From CAYZQH01 sp050300015 (lineage in GTDB: Bacteria; Pseudomonadota; Gammaproteobacteria; Pseudomonadales; Cellvibrionaceae): 14,563 nucleotides of DNA. The notes below the pieces were generated by a model that was given only the letters and a program-made list of their open reading frames with translations, was not told the DNA's origin and did not search any database. The position numbers and the translations under genes are program-made. Shown here one piece after another: positions 1-9,100 of this stretch. The stretch lies in NCBI GenBank assembly GCA_050300015.1, contig JBNKWZ010000011.1, positions 1 through 14,563 of the forward strand, in the 5' to 3' direction. Every line of letters begins with the position of its first letter. Position 1 is the stretch's first letter.

Positions 1-2
1 CG

Positions 3-710
3 ATGCAGGAAGCCAGCGAAGGCGATATTCGCATACCGACACAAACAGAAAACCGTAAAGTAACGACATTAGCGCCAGGGCAACCCGTGTTTCGCTTACT
101 GATAGTGGAAGACCAGCTCGATAACCAGTTACTGCTCAGCAGACTGCTTGAGAAAGTCGGGTTTCAGGTCAAAATCGCCAACAATGGCAAAGAGGGTATA
201 GCGCTATTTAAAAGCTGGAAACCCGATTTTATTTGGATGGATAACCTCATGCCGATGATGAATGGGCTAGAGGTAACGCAAGCCATCCGTGAACTCCCAC
301 AAGGCAAAGCCGTTAAAATCATTGGGCTTAGCGCCTCTGTATTTAAGGAGGAGCGCAATGCAATGCTCGAATGCGGCATGGACGACTATTTAAGCAAGCC
401 CTACCGCGCTACTGAAATCTACGCCTGCCTGTCGAAACACCTGGGGGTTAAATATCTTTACGAAGATGCGTCAAAGCCCGGTGAACAACCAGAACGAAAA
501 GAAGATATAACGTCGGAAATGTTGGACGATTTACCGATAACATTGCGTAACGATCTTATCGAGGCATTAGAAAGCCTGGAAGTCGAGCGTATTAGCGCGG
601 TCATCGAGCAGGTTGCAACGTACAACCAGGCATTACATAAAAAGTTCAGCAGACTTGCGCAGAATTTTGACTATCCGGCGATATTGGAAGTCTTGCAGAA
701 GGTCAAGTGA
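3..710 (+). CDS. Response-regulator receiver domain, probable C-terminal end of a hybrid histidine kinase (5' partial)
   Basis: Receives a phosphoryl group on an aspartate in a two-component or phosphorelay pathway in the cytoplasm. The receiver (REC) fold spans about residues 31-150. The acidic pocket is E36-D37, the phospho-acceptor is D80 in the MDNLMP segment, the switch serine is S110 in GLSAS, and the conserved lysine is K132 in LSKP. Residues 170-235 form a helical tail containing LPITLRNDLIEALESL and NFDYPAILEVL. Tails of this kind commonly end hybrid sensor kinases, after the REC domain. The frame is open to the left edge, and the first 30 residues look like a linker rather than a natural N-terminus. 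I therefore infer that the ATG at base 3 is internal and that most of a larger kinase lies outside the window. A stand-alone response regulator with a helical output is the alternative. Confident on REC, moderate on the hybrid-kinase reading. Confidence 0.85.
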   Translation: MQEASEGDIRIPTQTENRKVTTLAPGQPVFRLLIVEDQLDNQLLLSRLLEKVGFQVKIANNGKEGIALFKSWKPDFIWMDNLMPMMNGLEVTQAIRELPQGKAVKIIGLSASVFKEERNAMLECGMDDYLSKPYRATEIYACLSKHLGVKYLYEDASKPGEQPERKEDITSEMLDDLPITLRNDLIEALESLEVERISAVIEQVATYNQALHKKFSRLAQNFDYPAILEVLQKVK

Positions 711-730
711 ACTCTGCCCCCGATGATTTC

Positions 731-789
731 CAACAGCCAAGCCTTATCGAATAATGCCTAAAGGTATAAATCCTAGCGCCTTATCTTAA
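731..789 (+). repeat. Copy 1 of an imperfect direct repeat containing a tiny MPKGI reading frame
   Basis: Bases 731-770 align without gaps to 10941-10980, with 29 of 40 identical. After a 9-base difference, CCTTATC (779-785) matches again at 10980-10986. Inside the repeat an ATG at 754 opens a 12-codon frame, MPKGINPSALS, ending at TAA 787-789. The second copy gives MPKGITLSS. The proline codon differs silently (CCT/CCA), and the 9-base length difference keeps the frame. I see no good Shine-Dalgarno sequence, so translation is uncertain. The repeat lies between the 3' ends of the convergent kinase and oxidoreductase genes. Confidence 0.55.
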
Positions 790-888
790 TGAGTGCCTAT
801 TCGATTGAGTGCGTACATTGACAGACGTTTAACGCCAACCCAAATGACCTGCAACGCGTTTGCCTTGCGTGAAGTTTGTGACGGGCAA

Positions 889-923
889 AGTAATAAAGCC
901 CATAAAACATGAGCTTTATTACT
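889..923 (-). terminator. 11-bp perfect stem-loop just downstream of the oxidoreductase gene
   Basis: AGTAATAAAGC (889-899) and GCTTTATTACT (913-923) are perfect inverted repeats around a 13-base loop. The hairpin starts 9 bases past the oxidoreductase stop codon. The stem is AT-rich and only a short T run follows it on the minus strand, so it is a weak intrinsic terminator or a 3'-end-protecting hairpin. It also separates the convergent kinase gene. Confidence 0.45.
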
Positions 924-932
924 CTCTTTAGT

Positions 933-1931
933 TTAAAGCTTTACAATCAGCTTTCCTTTGTTCGCACCCGTAAAGAATAAATTCAGGCCTTCAATCGCCG
1001 ACGTCAATCCCTCCAGAATATGCGCTCGATGCTTTATCTTTCCTGATATTACATAGGGGGTGAGCTGGGCAAGCAAACTCGGAATTTCGCCATAGTGATC
1101 AGGCATGGTGAAGCCTTGAATGCTCAGGCGTTTCTTGATGATGGTCATCCAGTTTGGGCCTGGGCTGGGTTCGGCTTTGCTGTAATCGGCAATCATTCCG
1201 CACACAACGATACGGCCGTGGGCGTTCATTCGCTGAAAAATAAGGTTCTGGATCGGTCCGCCGGTGTTCTCAAAAAACAGGTCAATCCCTTGAGGAGCCA
1301 GCTTAGCCAGTTGCCCATCCAAGTCATTGGATTTGTAATTGATGGCCCCGTCAAAACCCAATTCGTTGACAATCCAGTCGGCTTTCTCATCGGAGCCGAC
1401 AACACCAATGACGTGCAAACCTTCGGCTTTGGCCAATTGACCGACCAGTGAACCCACAGAGCCTGCGGCGCCTGTGACGATAATCGTTTCACCTTTTTGA
1501 GGTTTGCCAACATTGAAAAGCCCCTGGGTGGCCGTCAAACCTGGCAGGGCAAATATGGATAGGATTGCATCATCCGGTAGTTGGACTTCTACTTTGTTCA
1601 TGCCCTGACCATTGCTAAGCGCATATTCCTGCCAGCCCATCATGCCCATGACACGATCACCAACCTTAAAATCGGGGTGGTTACTTTCAATCACCTCACC
1701 GATACCAGAGCTGCGCATGACTGTCCCCAGCTCAACGGGAGGAATGTAGCTTTCCGTGTCGGGGCTCATCCAGCCGAACATGGCGGGGTCTAATGACATC
1801 TGGCTTTGTTTGATAAGGATTTCGCCAGGGCCGGCCTTGGGGATTTCTTTTTGCACAACTTCGAATATATCGGCTGTGATTGGGCCGGGTTGGGGGCGCT
1901 TTATCAGATTTATGGCGGTGTAAGTGGTCAT
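933..1931 (-). CDS. NADPH-dependent, zinc-independent medium-chain oxidoreductase (CurA / prostaglandin-reductase-like)
   Basis: A cytoplasmic medium-chain dehydrogenase/reductase that, by family, reduces the double bond of alpha,beta-unsaturated carbonyl compounds with NADPH. The 332 residues are full length for the family. A GroES-like N-terminal domain covers about residues 1-125 and contains LSLDPAM-like text (QMSLDPAM, 44-51) and the VGDRVMG strand (90-96). The Rossmann domain carries VTGAAGSVG at 152-160. The later motifs FFENTGG and GRIVVCGMIADY are typical of the NADP-dependent leukotriene/prostaglandin reductase branch. No catalytic zinc ligands are seen. The ATG at 1931 has a strong AAGGAG ribosome site about 8 bases upstream. 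It is transcribed away from the LysR gene at 2093, which is the usual arrangement of a LysR regulator and its target. The physiological substrate cannot be read from the sequence. Confidence 0.92.
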   Translation of the reverse strand: MTTYTAINLIKRPQPGPITADIFEVVQKEIPKAGPGEILIKQSQMSLDPAMFGWMSPDTESYIPPVELGTVMRSSGIGEVIESNHPDFKVGDRVMGMMGWQEYALSNGQGMNKVEVQLPDDAILSIFALPGLTATQGLFNVGKPQKGETIIVTGAAGSVGSLVGQLAKAEGLHVIGVVGSDEKADWIVNELGFDGAINYKSNDLDGQLAKLAPQGIDLFFENTGGPIQNLIFQRMNAHGRIVVCGMIADYSKAEPSPGPNWMTIIKKRLSIQGFTMPDHYGEIPSLLAQLTPYVISGKIKHRAHILEGLTSAIEGLNLFFTGANKGKLIVKL

Positions 1932-1994
1932 TCAAGTGCTCCTTGAGAGGTTGGGGGTCATCAATTTCTGGATGGCGTTTGTCTTCTATCCAGT

Positions 1995-2074
1995 CAATAA
2001 AATCATTATTGCTGTTATTTTATGTAAGATATAGGGGGTGTTTTGCGAATCATTATTGCCATAAAGGCAATAAT
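1995..2074. promoter_or_regulatory. LysR-type operator region between the oxidoreductase and lysR genes
   Basis: ATTATTGCC (2052-2060) and GGCAATAAT (2066-2074) are perfect 9-base arms around ATAAA. The core TGCC-N5-GGCA has the T-N11-A spacing that is standard for LysR proteins. A second, inverted-type dyad, CAATAA-N5-TTATTG (1995-2011), shares the 12-mer AATCATTATTGC with the first site. That 12-mer occurs at 2001-2012 and 2048-2059, 47 bases apart. Paired recognition and activation sites of this type usually serve a divergent LysR promoter region, so autoregulation plus control of the oxidoreductase is likely. Confidence 0.7.
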
Positions 2075-2092
2075 TGGTGTGGGGAGATCACT

Positions 2093-2998
2093 TTGGATGA
2101 ACTGAAAGCGCTGAAATATTTTGTGAAGGTCGTGGAAACAGGCAGTTTTACCAAAGCCGCGTCGATTTTCTCTGTGCCGCCGTCTTCGCTTTCCAGGCGT
2201 GTTGCAGATCTGGAGCGTAGTCTTGGTGCTAACCTGCTCAAGCGCTCTACCCGTGTGGTAACCGTCACTGAGATTGGCCGGGAATATTACAACCAGGTTT
2301 TATCGATACTCGCAGAGCTGGATCACAGCAATGAGATGGTGCGCAGTTATCAGGCCAAGCCGACTGGGCAATTAAAGATCAGTGCCATGACTGGGTTTGG
2401 TGAGCGAATTCTGCTGCCACTGCTGGATGAGTTTAGCGAACGTTATCCTGATATCGTGCTGGACGTACACCTCAGCGATCAACTTTCGACGTTAGGACGT
2501 GACGATGTCGATATCGCCATTCGCGGAGGCTATGCGCCCAACGAGCGGGTGATGGCCATTCGCTTGATGGACAACCAATTCGTGCCAGCTGCGTCCAAAG
2601 GTTATCTGGCTGAAATGGGTACACCCAGTCATGCGACGGATCTGAAAGCGCATAAAGGGCTGTATTACCAAACTCCATTAGGGCCGACACCCTGGTTATG
2701 CAAGATAGATGGCCAGTGGCAGGATGTATCAGCCCCTGCAGTAACAATCAGCAATGGTGGCAAGTGGTTAATCGAAAAAGCGATAAAAGGGCAAGGCATC
2801 ATCATGTTGCCGCATTGGGTGTTAAAGCCTTATCTGGAAAGCGACGAATTAACCCTGCTGGATATCCACCCAAAAGTGACAACCACCCAAAATCCAGAAC
2901 TCGCGATTTATCTTTTGTACTTCAAACAGCGGTACCACGTGCCGAAAATAAAAGTCGCCGTTGATTTTCTAGTCGCTAGAATCAAGGGCAACTATTAA
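2093..2998 (+). CDS. LysR-family transcriptional regulator
   Basis: A DNA-binding regulator that probably controls the divergent oxidoreductase gene and itself. The N-terminal winged helix-turn-helix begins LDELKALKYFVKVVETGSFT and includes AASIFSVPPSSLSRRVADLE (about residues 15-45). A linker helix and an effector-binding domain (about 90-295) follow. The full length of 301 residues is normal. The start is chosen as TTG at 2093 because GGGGAG (2081-2086) lies 6 bases upstream and because LysR proteins begin within a few residues of this helix. The frame is open back to 1880, but that upstream text has no homology-like content and would run through the operator. The closest flavour is the CrgA/DhfR-like LysR group often paired with oxidoreductases. 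The effector is unknown. Confidence 0.93.
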   Translation: MDELKALKYFVKVVETGSFTKAASIFSVPPSSLSRRVADLERSLGANLLKRSTRVVTVTEIGREYYNQVLSILAELDHSNEMVRSYQAKPTGQLKISAMTGFGERILLPLLDEFSERYPDIVLDVHLSDQLSTLGRDDVDIAIRGGYAPNERVMAIRLMDNQFVPAASKGYLAEMGTPSHATDLKAHKGLYYQTPLGPTPWLCKIDGQWQDVSAPAVTISNGGKWLIEKAIKGQGIIMLPHWVLKPYLESDELTLLDIHPKVTTTQNPELAIYLLYFKQRYHVPKIKVAVDFLVARIKGNY

Positions 2999-3417
2999 CG
3001 ACCTTGTTACTTAAAAATTTTAGGCTGAATGATTACTGCAGCACCCAAAATGGAATTTTCTCAACATGAAAAGTAAATACCACAAGCAAAAAAGATGCGT
3101 ACTCCAGGGCTTCCCCAAAGTTGAATATCGTTTAAGGGATCTATGTGTTAACCAATATCCGGTAAGGGTGTATCGCTATGTGCGGGTGTAGGTTGCTTCA
3201 CATTTTGAGTGTTATCTCTGTGTCGCAGTCGTTCCTCGGGCGTTTTTTTTATGACCCTCCATCAAGGCGTTTCGAGTTCTCGTTGGCAGCGATACCATAC
3301 ATACTGCAAGCACCATGATTGCAGGGCTTTGGTTTATCAGTAACCACCCGGTGAGCGAGTGTCCAAGCCGGCCGCTAATTAAAGACGCGTGGTCTGTCGA
3401 GAAACCTTTGGACTTGA
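2999..3417. other. 419-base intergenic gap downstream of lysR and jetD, no convincing gene
   Basis: The two flanking genes converge here. A run of eight T (3243-3250) follows a GC-rich stretch but has no matching stem upstream, so I do not call a terminator. A short dyad CTGCAA-N9-TTGCAG lies at 3304-3324. A 41-codon frame at 3066-3191 lacks a ribosome site. No tRNA, insertion-sequence end or CRISPR repeat is visible. Confidence 0.5.
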
Positions 3418-4335
3418 TCAGAGATTTCCTAGGTTTTTAACTGAGTTCTCTGGTGCATCGTAACAGTCAAGCAGCATGAGAGGTTTGTCGTTTGCGACTA
3501 TGTGTTCCTGGGTAATCGCCAATTTTTCTTGTTCGACGTGTGTTAAAAGAGCACCAAGTGACGAGTTGCTGCTAATGATAGGGTAGCGCTGCGACCAATC
3601 TGCTCCGAGGTTTCCAACTTGAGCGAAATAGCTATCGGATTTATTAAATTTTTTGACAAACGGGTTGTCAGCTCGCCATTCTGGCCATTCTGAGGGAACA
3701 ATAAGCGCATTAGGATCTAATCGTAAGGCGATATCAAACCCGGCCGGATCAAAGTCCGGGAAACAAATGATTTTCGAATTCCCGCGAACCTTTTCAACAA
3801 TAGACTGAACCCGTTCTACATTTTTACCATGACCTCGATAGATTAAAAGTGTTTTGTCAAGCCAAGGTAAGTTGGCCCATCTATCCCAATGAATCATTAA
3901 GTTGCCATTCTCAACGATGACGAGCGTGTGGATTTTTTTGATATCGAGTGCATTTTCTCTGAGAGCGATTACCGACCCTTTGGGCGTGTTGGTAGTGCCG
4001 TTAATGGTAGCAATAGTGTTACCATTTGGGGCTGCCAAAATTAGCTGCCCTCCGAATACAGAATCGCTAAAAAGCTTTTCGTCTTTTACCATTACAACCG
4101 TTTCGATACGGTCGCCGGACGGATCAGTGTGTAATGGGTCAAAGCCGTAATTACGCTTGACTGCGCGCCTTAAGCGGTCTCGGTGCTCTGAGTTTAGTTT
4201 AATGACTCTAGGGCCCAATTCGCCGACGTCGCATTTTTCGCACAATTTTAACCAGAGCGTATTCGACGGCACTTCGTTTTGATTGCGACGGAGGATAAGC
4301 CTAATGGACTCTATTTCTCTGCGACTAAAGTTCAT
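3418..4335 (-). CDS. jetD: JetD-like TOPRIM protein, candidate nuclease of a Wadjet-type system
   Basis: Likely the DNA-cleaving effector of the SMC complex encoded upstream in the operon. In known Wadjet systems JetD is a topoisomerase VI-like TOPRIM nuclease that cuts circular DNA held by JetABC. The TOPRIM signatures are visible. The glutamate strand is LVIVENGNL with E142, a loop YRGHGKN follows at 166-172, and the metal-binding strand CFPDFDPAGF carries D194 and D196 followed by G199. Late in the protein VEQE (267-270) and ITQEHI (274-279) resemble the glutamate-rich C-terminal motif of JetD. At 305 residues it is clearly shorter than the roughly 380-400 typical of classical JetD. The missing part seems to be N-terminal, where residues 1-85 resemble a small helical/winged domain. 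The ATG at 4335 overlaps the jetA stop codon by four bases (ATGA), implying translational coupling. Confident on TOPRIM, good on the JetD role because of context. Confidence 0.8.
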   Translation of the reverse strand: MNFSRREIESIRLILRRNQNEVPSNTLWLKLCEKCDVGELGPRVIKLNSEHRDRLRRAVKRNYGFDPLHTDPSGDRIETVVMVKDEKLFSDSVFGGQLILAAPNGNTIATINGTTNTPKGSVIALRENALDIKKIHTLVIVENGNLMIHWDRWANLPWLDKTLLIYRGHGKNVERVQSIVEKVRGNSKIICFPDFDPAGFDIALRLDPNALIVPSEWPEWRADNPFVKKFNKSDSYFAQVGNLGADWSQRYPIISSNSSLGALLTHVEQEKLAITQEHIVANDKPLMLLDCYDAPENSVKNLGNL

Positions 4336-5552
4336 AGCCTTGGCCCTACGATAATGTCGTAAACCGAATAGTTGTCTGGATACCAGGAATGATTTTCTTC
4401 AACAAAACTGACCTTTAAACGGCTTCTCTTCTCGCTGCTCAACGAATGAATACAGTTCATGAGAACGCCCATCCAAAGAGACATAGGGCAATCGATTTTC
4501 AAAGCAAGTAAAGAATGAGACGCAGTGGTTTGTAATCCTTCTAATAGAACGCACTGTATTAAATCTTCAGCGGCAATTACGATTGGATCCGGAAGGAGTT
4601 CTATGGATGGCAGTTTGGTGGCGTCTTCAATGCTGATCGGAACTTCTTCAATATCATCATTTAGCTCCGATGGCTTTACAAGACCCTGACAATATCCAGC
4701 CAAAACAACCTCTGAACTGGTGTCGCCGGGGTTAACCCAAGGTAATACAGTCGGGTTCTGAACCCAGTTTAACACTGGAGGAATATTCATTAGGCCCTCT
4801 ATCGATGGGGCAAAACCTTTATCATTACCGTATGCTCTCTCAAAGGCACCAATCAAACGGGAATGTTTGGCTCCTTCGCGAGTGCTGTTAAGTAAAGCTG
4901 TAAGTTGATGAAGCGTATTCACTAATTCAGTTTGAACGATCTCTATATAGCGGGGTAGCGTACGGGAAAGCAATTTCCTCAGGTCTTCATCGCTTCCGGC
5001 CAGGTGGTCGAGTTCTTCTATATCAAATTCTTTGAGTACATCATTCAGCTTTTCACCCATTCGAATGACACGTTGGTTTTCTCGCATCCGCAATTCGAGA
5101 TCACTGACGTATGTAAAGCCGCTACTCAGGTACTGTGCAAATATTGTGACAGACTGGGTTAATCGATCTATTAGATCATAAATACATTCCGTGATTTCGG
5201 TTTTAAGCCGCTCTTGATCTTGTTGAAGGCAACGCTTTTTAGCATCGAGATAATCAACCACCAAGTGGTTTTGCAGGTTTTCCAGAATGCTAGAAATTAC
5301 CTCGCTGGCCATTTGTCTGCGGAAGTTTCTTAGGCTGTGGTCTAGCAGCTGAGACAACGTGCCGTTGAGTTGAGCTGTTTCATCTTCGGGGTGGTACCAC
5401 ACCAATCGGTGCTTTTTTAGAGAAGAAATTGCAGTATTGGTGTCGTCTGAATCTGGGATGGTGCCTCTATCATTGATATGGGCCTTTACGACGATGTGTC
5501 GATGATTATAGAGTGCCGCGATCGCAGCTTGCGCGTCAAGTTCTGCACTCAT
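4332..5552 (-). CDS. jetA: JetA-like (MukF/MksF-type) kleisin subunit of the Wadjet-type SMC complex
   Basis: Probable kleisin that bridges the two heads of the JetC dimer and recruits JetB. The assignment rests mainly on position and architecture. The gene is 406 codons long, between the MukE-like and TOPRIM genes. It has an N-terminal winged-helix-like segment (about 1-85: LYNHRHIVVKAHIND, ISSLKKHRLVWYH), a long helical middle (about 90-260, rich in heptad-like leucines, with LLDHSLRNFRRQMASEVI and LELRMRENQRVIRMGEKL), and a C-terminal compact domain (about 300-406). MukF-type kleisins have this layout. No catalytic motif is seen or expected. The stop of jetB and this ATG share one base (TAATG), and the 3' end overlaps jetD by four bases, so the genes are probably translated together. 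Sequence identity to described JetA families looks low by eye. Confidence 0.72.
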   Translation of the reverse strand: MSAELDAQAAIAALYNHRHIVVKAHINDRGTIPDSDDTNTAISSLKKHRLVWYHPEDETAQLNGTLSQLLDHSLRNFRRQMASEVISSILENLQNHLVVDYLDAKKRCLQQDQERLKTEITECIYDLIDRLTQSVTIFAQYLSSGFTYVSDLELRMRENQRVIRMGEKLNDVLKEFDIEELDHLAGSDEDLRKLLSRTLPRYIEIVQTELVNTLHQLTALLNSTREGAKHSRLIGAFERAYGNDKGFAPSIEGLMNIPPVLNWVQNPTVLPWVNPGDTSSEVVLAGYCQGLVKPSELNDDIEEVPISIEDATKLPSIELLPDPIVIAAEDLIQCVLLEGLQTTASHSLLALKIDCPMSLWMGVLMNCIHSLSSEKRSRLKVSFVEENHSWYPDNYSVYDIIVGPRL

Positions 5553-6181
5553 TAGACCAAGTCCATTTGGCTTTGCTGGTCATCGTCGTCGGGCAATGCC
5601 ATGTGCATCTGGATAAACGCCATCAGTTCATATAGCCAGGACCACTTTCCCGTTGCTTTGAATTGAGTTCCAGTATTGCCTGCCGAAACGAAATATCCCT
5701 GCTCAACAAGACGGTTTATTGTCGCGTTGAGCATTCCCTTTGGTTCTTTACTCTTCGAATTAACAAAACGAGAGCTTGCAATATCAATGAGGGTCTGAAG
5801 TTGTGCACTCGAATGTTCAATGCTGGAAAGAAGTGCGGTCTCAGAAATAATTTCGCCCGGGGAAATCGGACGGCCAGTAGCCCCAGCACTCATCGCTAAG
5901 CGCAACCATTTGACGATGGGCTCCAAATCGTTAACGACTTGGCGGAACTGCGACTTGATTCTATTGGCGAGTTGCGGCTGGGTCGCGTCAAGGTAGCTCA
6001 AATAAAATGCGTTTTGGTCATGGGTATGTGCGACACGATAGCCCATACGCGCCATGTGTTGATCGACTTTTTCATGTTGGTGTTCGACGGATAGGTAGTC
6101 AAAGGCACCTGCATGTGAAGTCGAGCAAATCATGTTGTTGTTTAGTAGCAACTGGCAAACTACAGCGAATGCGTCATCCAT
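5552..6181 (-). CDS. jetB: JetB-like (MukE/MksE-type) accessory subunit of the Wadjet-type SMC complex
   Basis: Probable KITE-type subunit that binds the kleisin and DNA. The protein has 209 residues, normal for MukE/JetB. The N-terminal part (about 1-75) resembles a winged helix with YRVAHTHDQNAFYLSYL, the strand-turn-strand that in JetB proteins follows 'G..v....d..a.wL'. The middle is helical (about 75-150). A second wHTH-like segment ends in LNATINRLVEQGYFVSAGNTGTQFKATGKWSWLYEL (in part, about 150-195). An acidic tail DDDDQQ closes the protein. The start lies two bases after the jetC stop codon, with an AAGGA ribosome site inside the jetC 3' end. The 3' end overlaps jetA by one base. Called mainly from size, fold-like motifs and operon position. 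Confidence 0.75.
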   Translation of the reverse strand: MDDAFAVVCQLLLNNNMICSTSHAGAFDYLSVEHQHEKVDQHMARMGYRVAHTHDQNAFYLSYLDATQPQLANRIKSQFRQVVNDLEPIVKWLRLAMSAGATGRPISPGEIISETALLSSIEHSSAQLQTLIDIASSRFVNSKSKEPKGMLNATINRLVEQGYFVSAGNTGTQFKATGKWSWLYELMAFIQMHMALPDDDDQQSQMDLV

Positions 6182-6183
6182 CT

Positions 6184-9100
6184 TTAGGCTTCCTTGAGTG
6201 CGGAAAGTTTACCCATCAAGGCTTTTCGCTTTTCTGTTGCGTCGATGTTATCTGCTGGTTGAAAGATTTTAAAACCGCTATTGGGATCGATAAAAACGCG
6301 GTTAGTAAACCATTTCAAAATATTATGATCTTCGCGAGGAAAGGCACTGAACAATACGATATTCTCTTCCTCGAACATCTCAAAAAGTTTTACGATATTT
6401 TCGTCTTCGAGGCATTGTAGTTCGTCAATCGGCCATGTAATGGTCACCTCAGTATTGGGGCAAAGATAACGACTCATCCCAACGAAAACGATGCACATGG
6501 CCATCAAGCTTAGACCGTTGCTACTGCTGTGTTCCATATCGCTATCAGAGCGAATAGTCGTTGGGTTGTTGTTTTGCTTTAACTGTATCTTTAATTCGAT
6601 CAAAGATCGAATATCACTATTGATCTTAGCGATGCTAAGTGAATTCAAAGCTTTTGTTAGTAGGTCCATTAAATCAGCGCTCGGCAATTGATCCTTCTCT
6701 CGGACTCTGCACCAATTGTCCCACTGTTTACAAAAGTGACTTAATGGCTCCCAGCAGGCATCTTCCGTTATAGATGAGGTCAAAATAATTTCTATGTCAG
6801 AAATGGCGCTAATGTTTCGAGCGCTATCGATTTTAGCGCCAAGTTCTGACGATACGACATCAACACGGTGGTTAATCTTCTTAAGTGAGGCATAATATTT
6901 GTCCAGATTATCTGAAACCGCGCGGAAGGTTTCGATCAATGTTTGCCGAATGCTAGGGATCTGCTCGCGCCATAGCGTTTCGATATCCTGAGGTTGCTGC
7001 AGCTTGAAGGCGGGGTCATGCTCGCTGTAGGCGCAAATCGATATGCGTCGTTCGACCAGGCGCTGCCATGCTTGATAGACTTGCGAAGCAGGGTGAGACG
7101 CTACGATGCTTTTTACCTTATCAACGTTTTCGATTAGCTCAGAGCGGAGCTTGTGTTTGGTGGAATACAGTTCTCGAACGTTTTCGGTGATCACTGGAAG
7201 TGAAGTAGATTCGAAAACGGGATTCGCAGATGGAATTACAGCACCAACTTTGTCACGAATGATTTTTGCCTCATGTAGCTGCTCTGACAGTTTACGTCTA
7301 TACCCTTCATTTTCAGTTTGGCGTGACTTAAGGCTCCTTATTTGATTTTCGTAGGTCTGCTTCAAGGAATTGATCTGACGTTTAATCGAATCGAGATAAA
7401 CCGTCTGCGTTGCTACTCGGTCGCCGAGTTCTGCCAACTTTGACCATTCCACCTTGACCCACGACTTGTATTCGGTAATGACGTCTGAGTGTTCGGACGC
7501 CCTTTTTACTTCAAGCCTTAATCTTTCAGCTTGTTGTCTCGCGGCCGCAATCGTTTCAGGCGGTACGCCTATTTTCCGGCATTCATCGCTAAACTGTTGT
7601 TCAATTGTGTTAATTTGAAGTCTGTATTCGTTCTCGATTTCCTCTTGCGCGATGATCTTTATCGCAATGGATTCTTTTATATCCGTTGTATCAATGGCTA
7701 AGCGGCTGTCTACTTCGATAATTTCATTGGCATAAACTTCTTTAGTGTTCTTACGCCGCTCTTCTCTTTCTTTTTTCCATACATCGAATTCACAGATTCT
7801 TTTCTCTAGTTCTTGCTTAGCCTCTCGCGTTCTATTGGCGACGCTAGACTTTATATCGGCGAGTACTGCCTTTCTTTGACTGTAGGCCTGTTCTCGTTGA
7901 CTTTTCGCACGTTCAAATTGATGTTTTGCCAGCGTTAATTGTTCTGAACAGTCATGGTGCTGATGATTGAGTGTCTTGAGGCGCCGATTGGCTTCATCTA
8001 GGTCATCATTGGCATTTCGGAGCAAGATTTCCTTCTTTTCGGACTCCGCTTTCAAGAATGCGTCGGATTCACAAAACTGGGGTTTGTCGACGTGAGAGAG
8101 TGTGAGCTCCCAGCCATAGGCCGCTTGGTGAACATCTTCATGGAATGTGGGGGATAGGTCTGTTTTTGAAAGTAGATCCGGATTAATGATCAAACCAATG
8201 TTTTCTGTCCAAGATTGAGCGCTGTTTTTTAGCGCGGCGAGCAAGGAATTGTCCTGAGGATAGAGTTGTTGAGTCAGTTGCTGAAGTTCATTCTCAATGT
8301 CTTTCGCCGCTTGTCGACATGCGTCGTAAGTTGTGCTCGCTTCCTCGCGGTGAGCTTCCATAGCTCTAAGCTCTTCTTCCAAGTTGCTTAGGTGTGTTTT
8401 GGTTTGCTCTTCTTTTTCCTGAGCTTGCTGTAGGCTTTCGTCTACAATGGCTTCTTCCAATTGCTCTTCTTCTGATTTTCTTGAATGTTTGGCTCGCTCT
8501 TCAAGGCGGCCCAATTCAGTTGAATATATTTCACTCAGCTGGCTTTCTTCTTTTCTATGTTCTTCTAAGACTCGCTCACAATCTTTAGCAATAATGCCTT
8601 TTTTATTTTCGGCATCGTCTTTTAGGTGTTGGATGTTTTCGCGTAGTTTCGCGCATTGTTCGTCCAGCTTTTTCTTCTCGCTATCGCGGATCTCTGTAGC
8701 TCTGGCTCGTTGATCATTTCTTTGCATTTCAGGTTCGATAATGTCTTGCTTTAGTTCTCTAAGGTGTTCCTCGGCATTATCGGCACGTTTTTTTAGGCTG
8801 GGAAGATTTTCAAATGCGTTAATTTTTTCATCAATATTCCGGGCTTCCCAGCGTTCCTTTTCGGTATAGATATTATCAATATGAGCTTTTGCTTGTTTTA
8901 TATTCTCTTCTGATTCTAATTGTTTATCTTTCAGATTTCGTATTTCATTGTCGTAATGCTCCTGAGTGTCAAGAGACTCAGTGATAAGATTTTCGTATTC
9001 CTGGTCAAGTGTTTTTTGCCGCTCTTCCTCGGTGACAATAATACTGATAAGGTTTCTGGCGTAGGTGTTGAGTTCAGTTTCGGTATTCAAGTACTTTAAG

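Noticed and set aside
826..900. Integron attC-like sequence (GTTTAAC and AACGCG text) after the first repeat
   Set aside because: No paired RYYYAAC/GTTRRRY ends with an extended imperfect palindrome between them, and no cassette-like gene arrangement.
1880..2092. Upstream extension of the lysR frame to an ATG at 1880
   Set aside because: It would overlap the oxidoreductase start, translate through the operator and add about 70 residues absent from LysR proteins; TTG 2093 has a better ribosome site.
3066..3191. 41-residue basic reading frame (begins MKSKYHKQKR) in the lysR/jetD gap
   Set aside because: No ribosome site, no recognisable motif, and a frame of this length is expected by chance; not called as a gene.
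3225..3250. Intrinsic terminator ending in eight T
   Set aside because: The T run is real, but no complementary stem precedes it on either strand; at best a 3-base stem forms.
6007..6420. 137-codon plus-strand frame crossing the jetB/jetC junction
   Set aside because: Antisense shadow of two well-supported genes, without a ribosome site or domain-like content.
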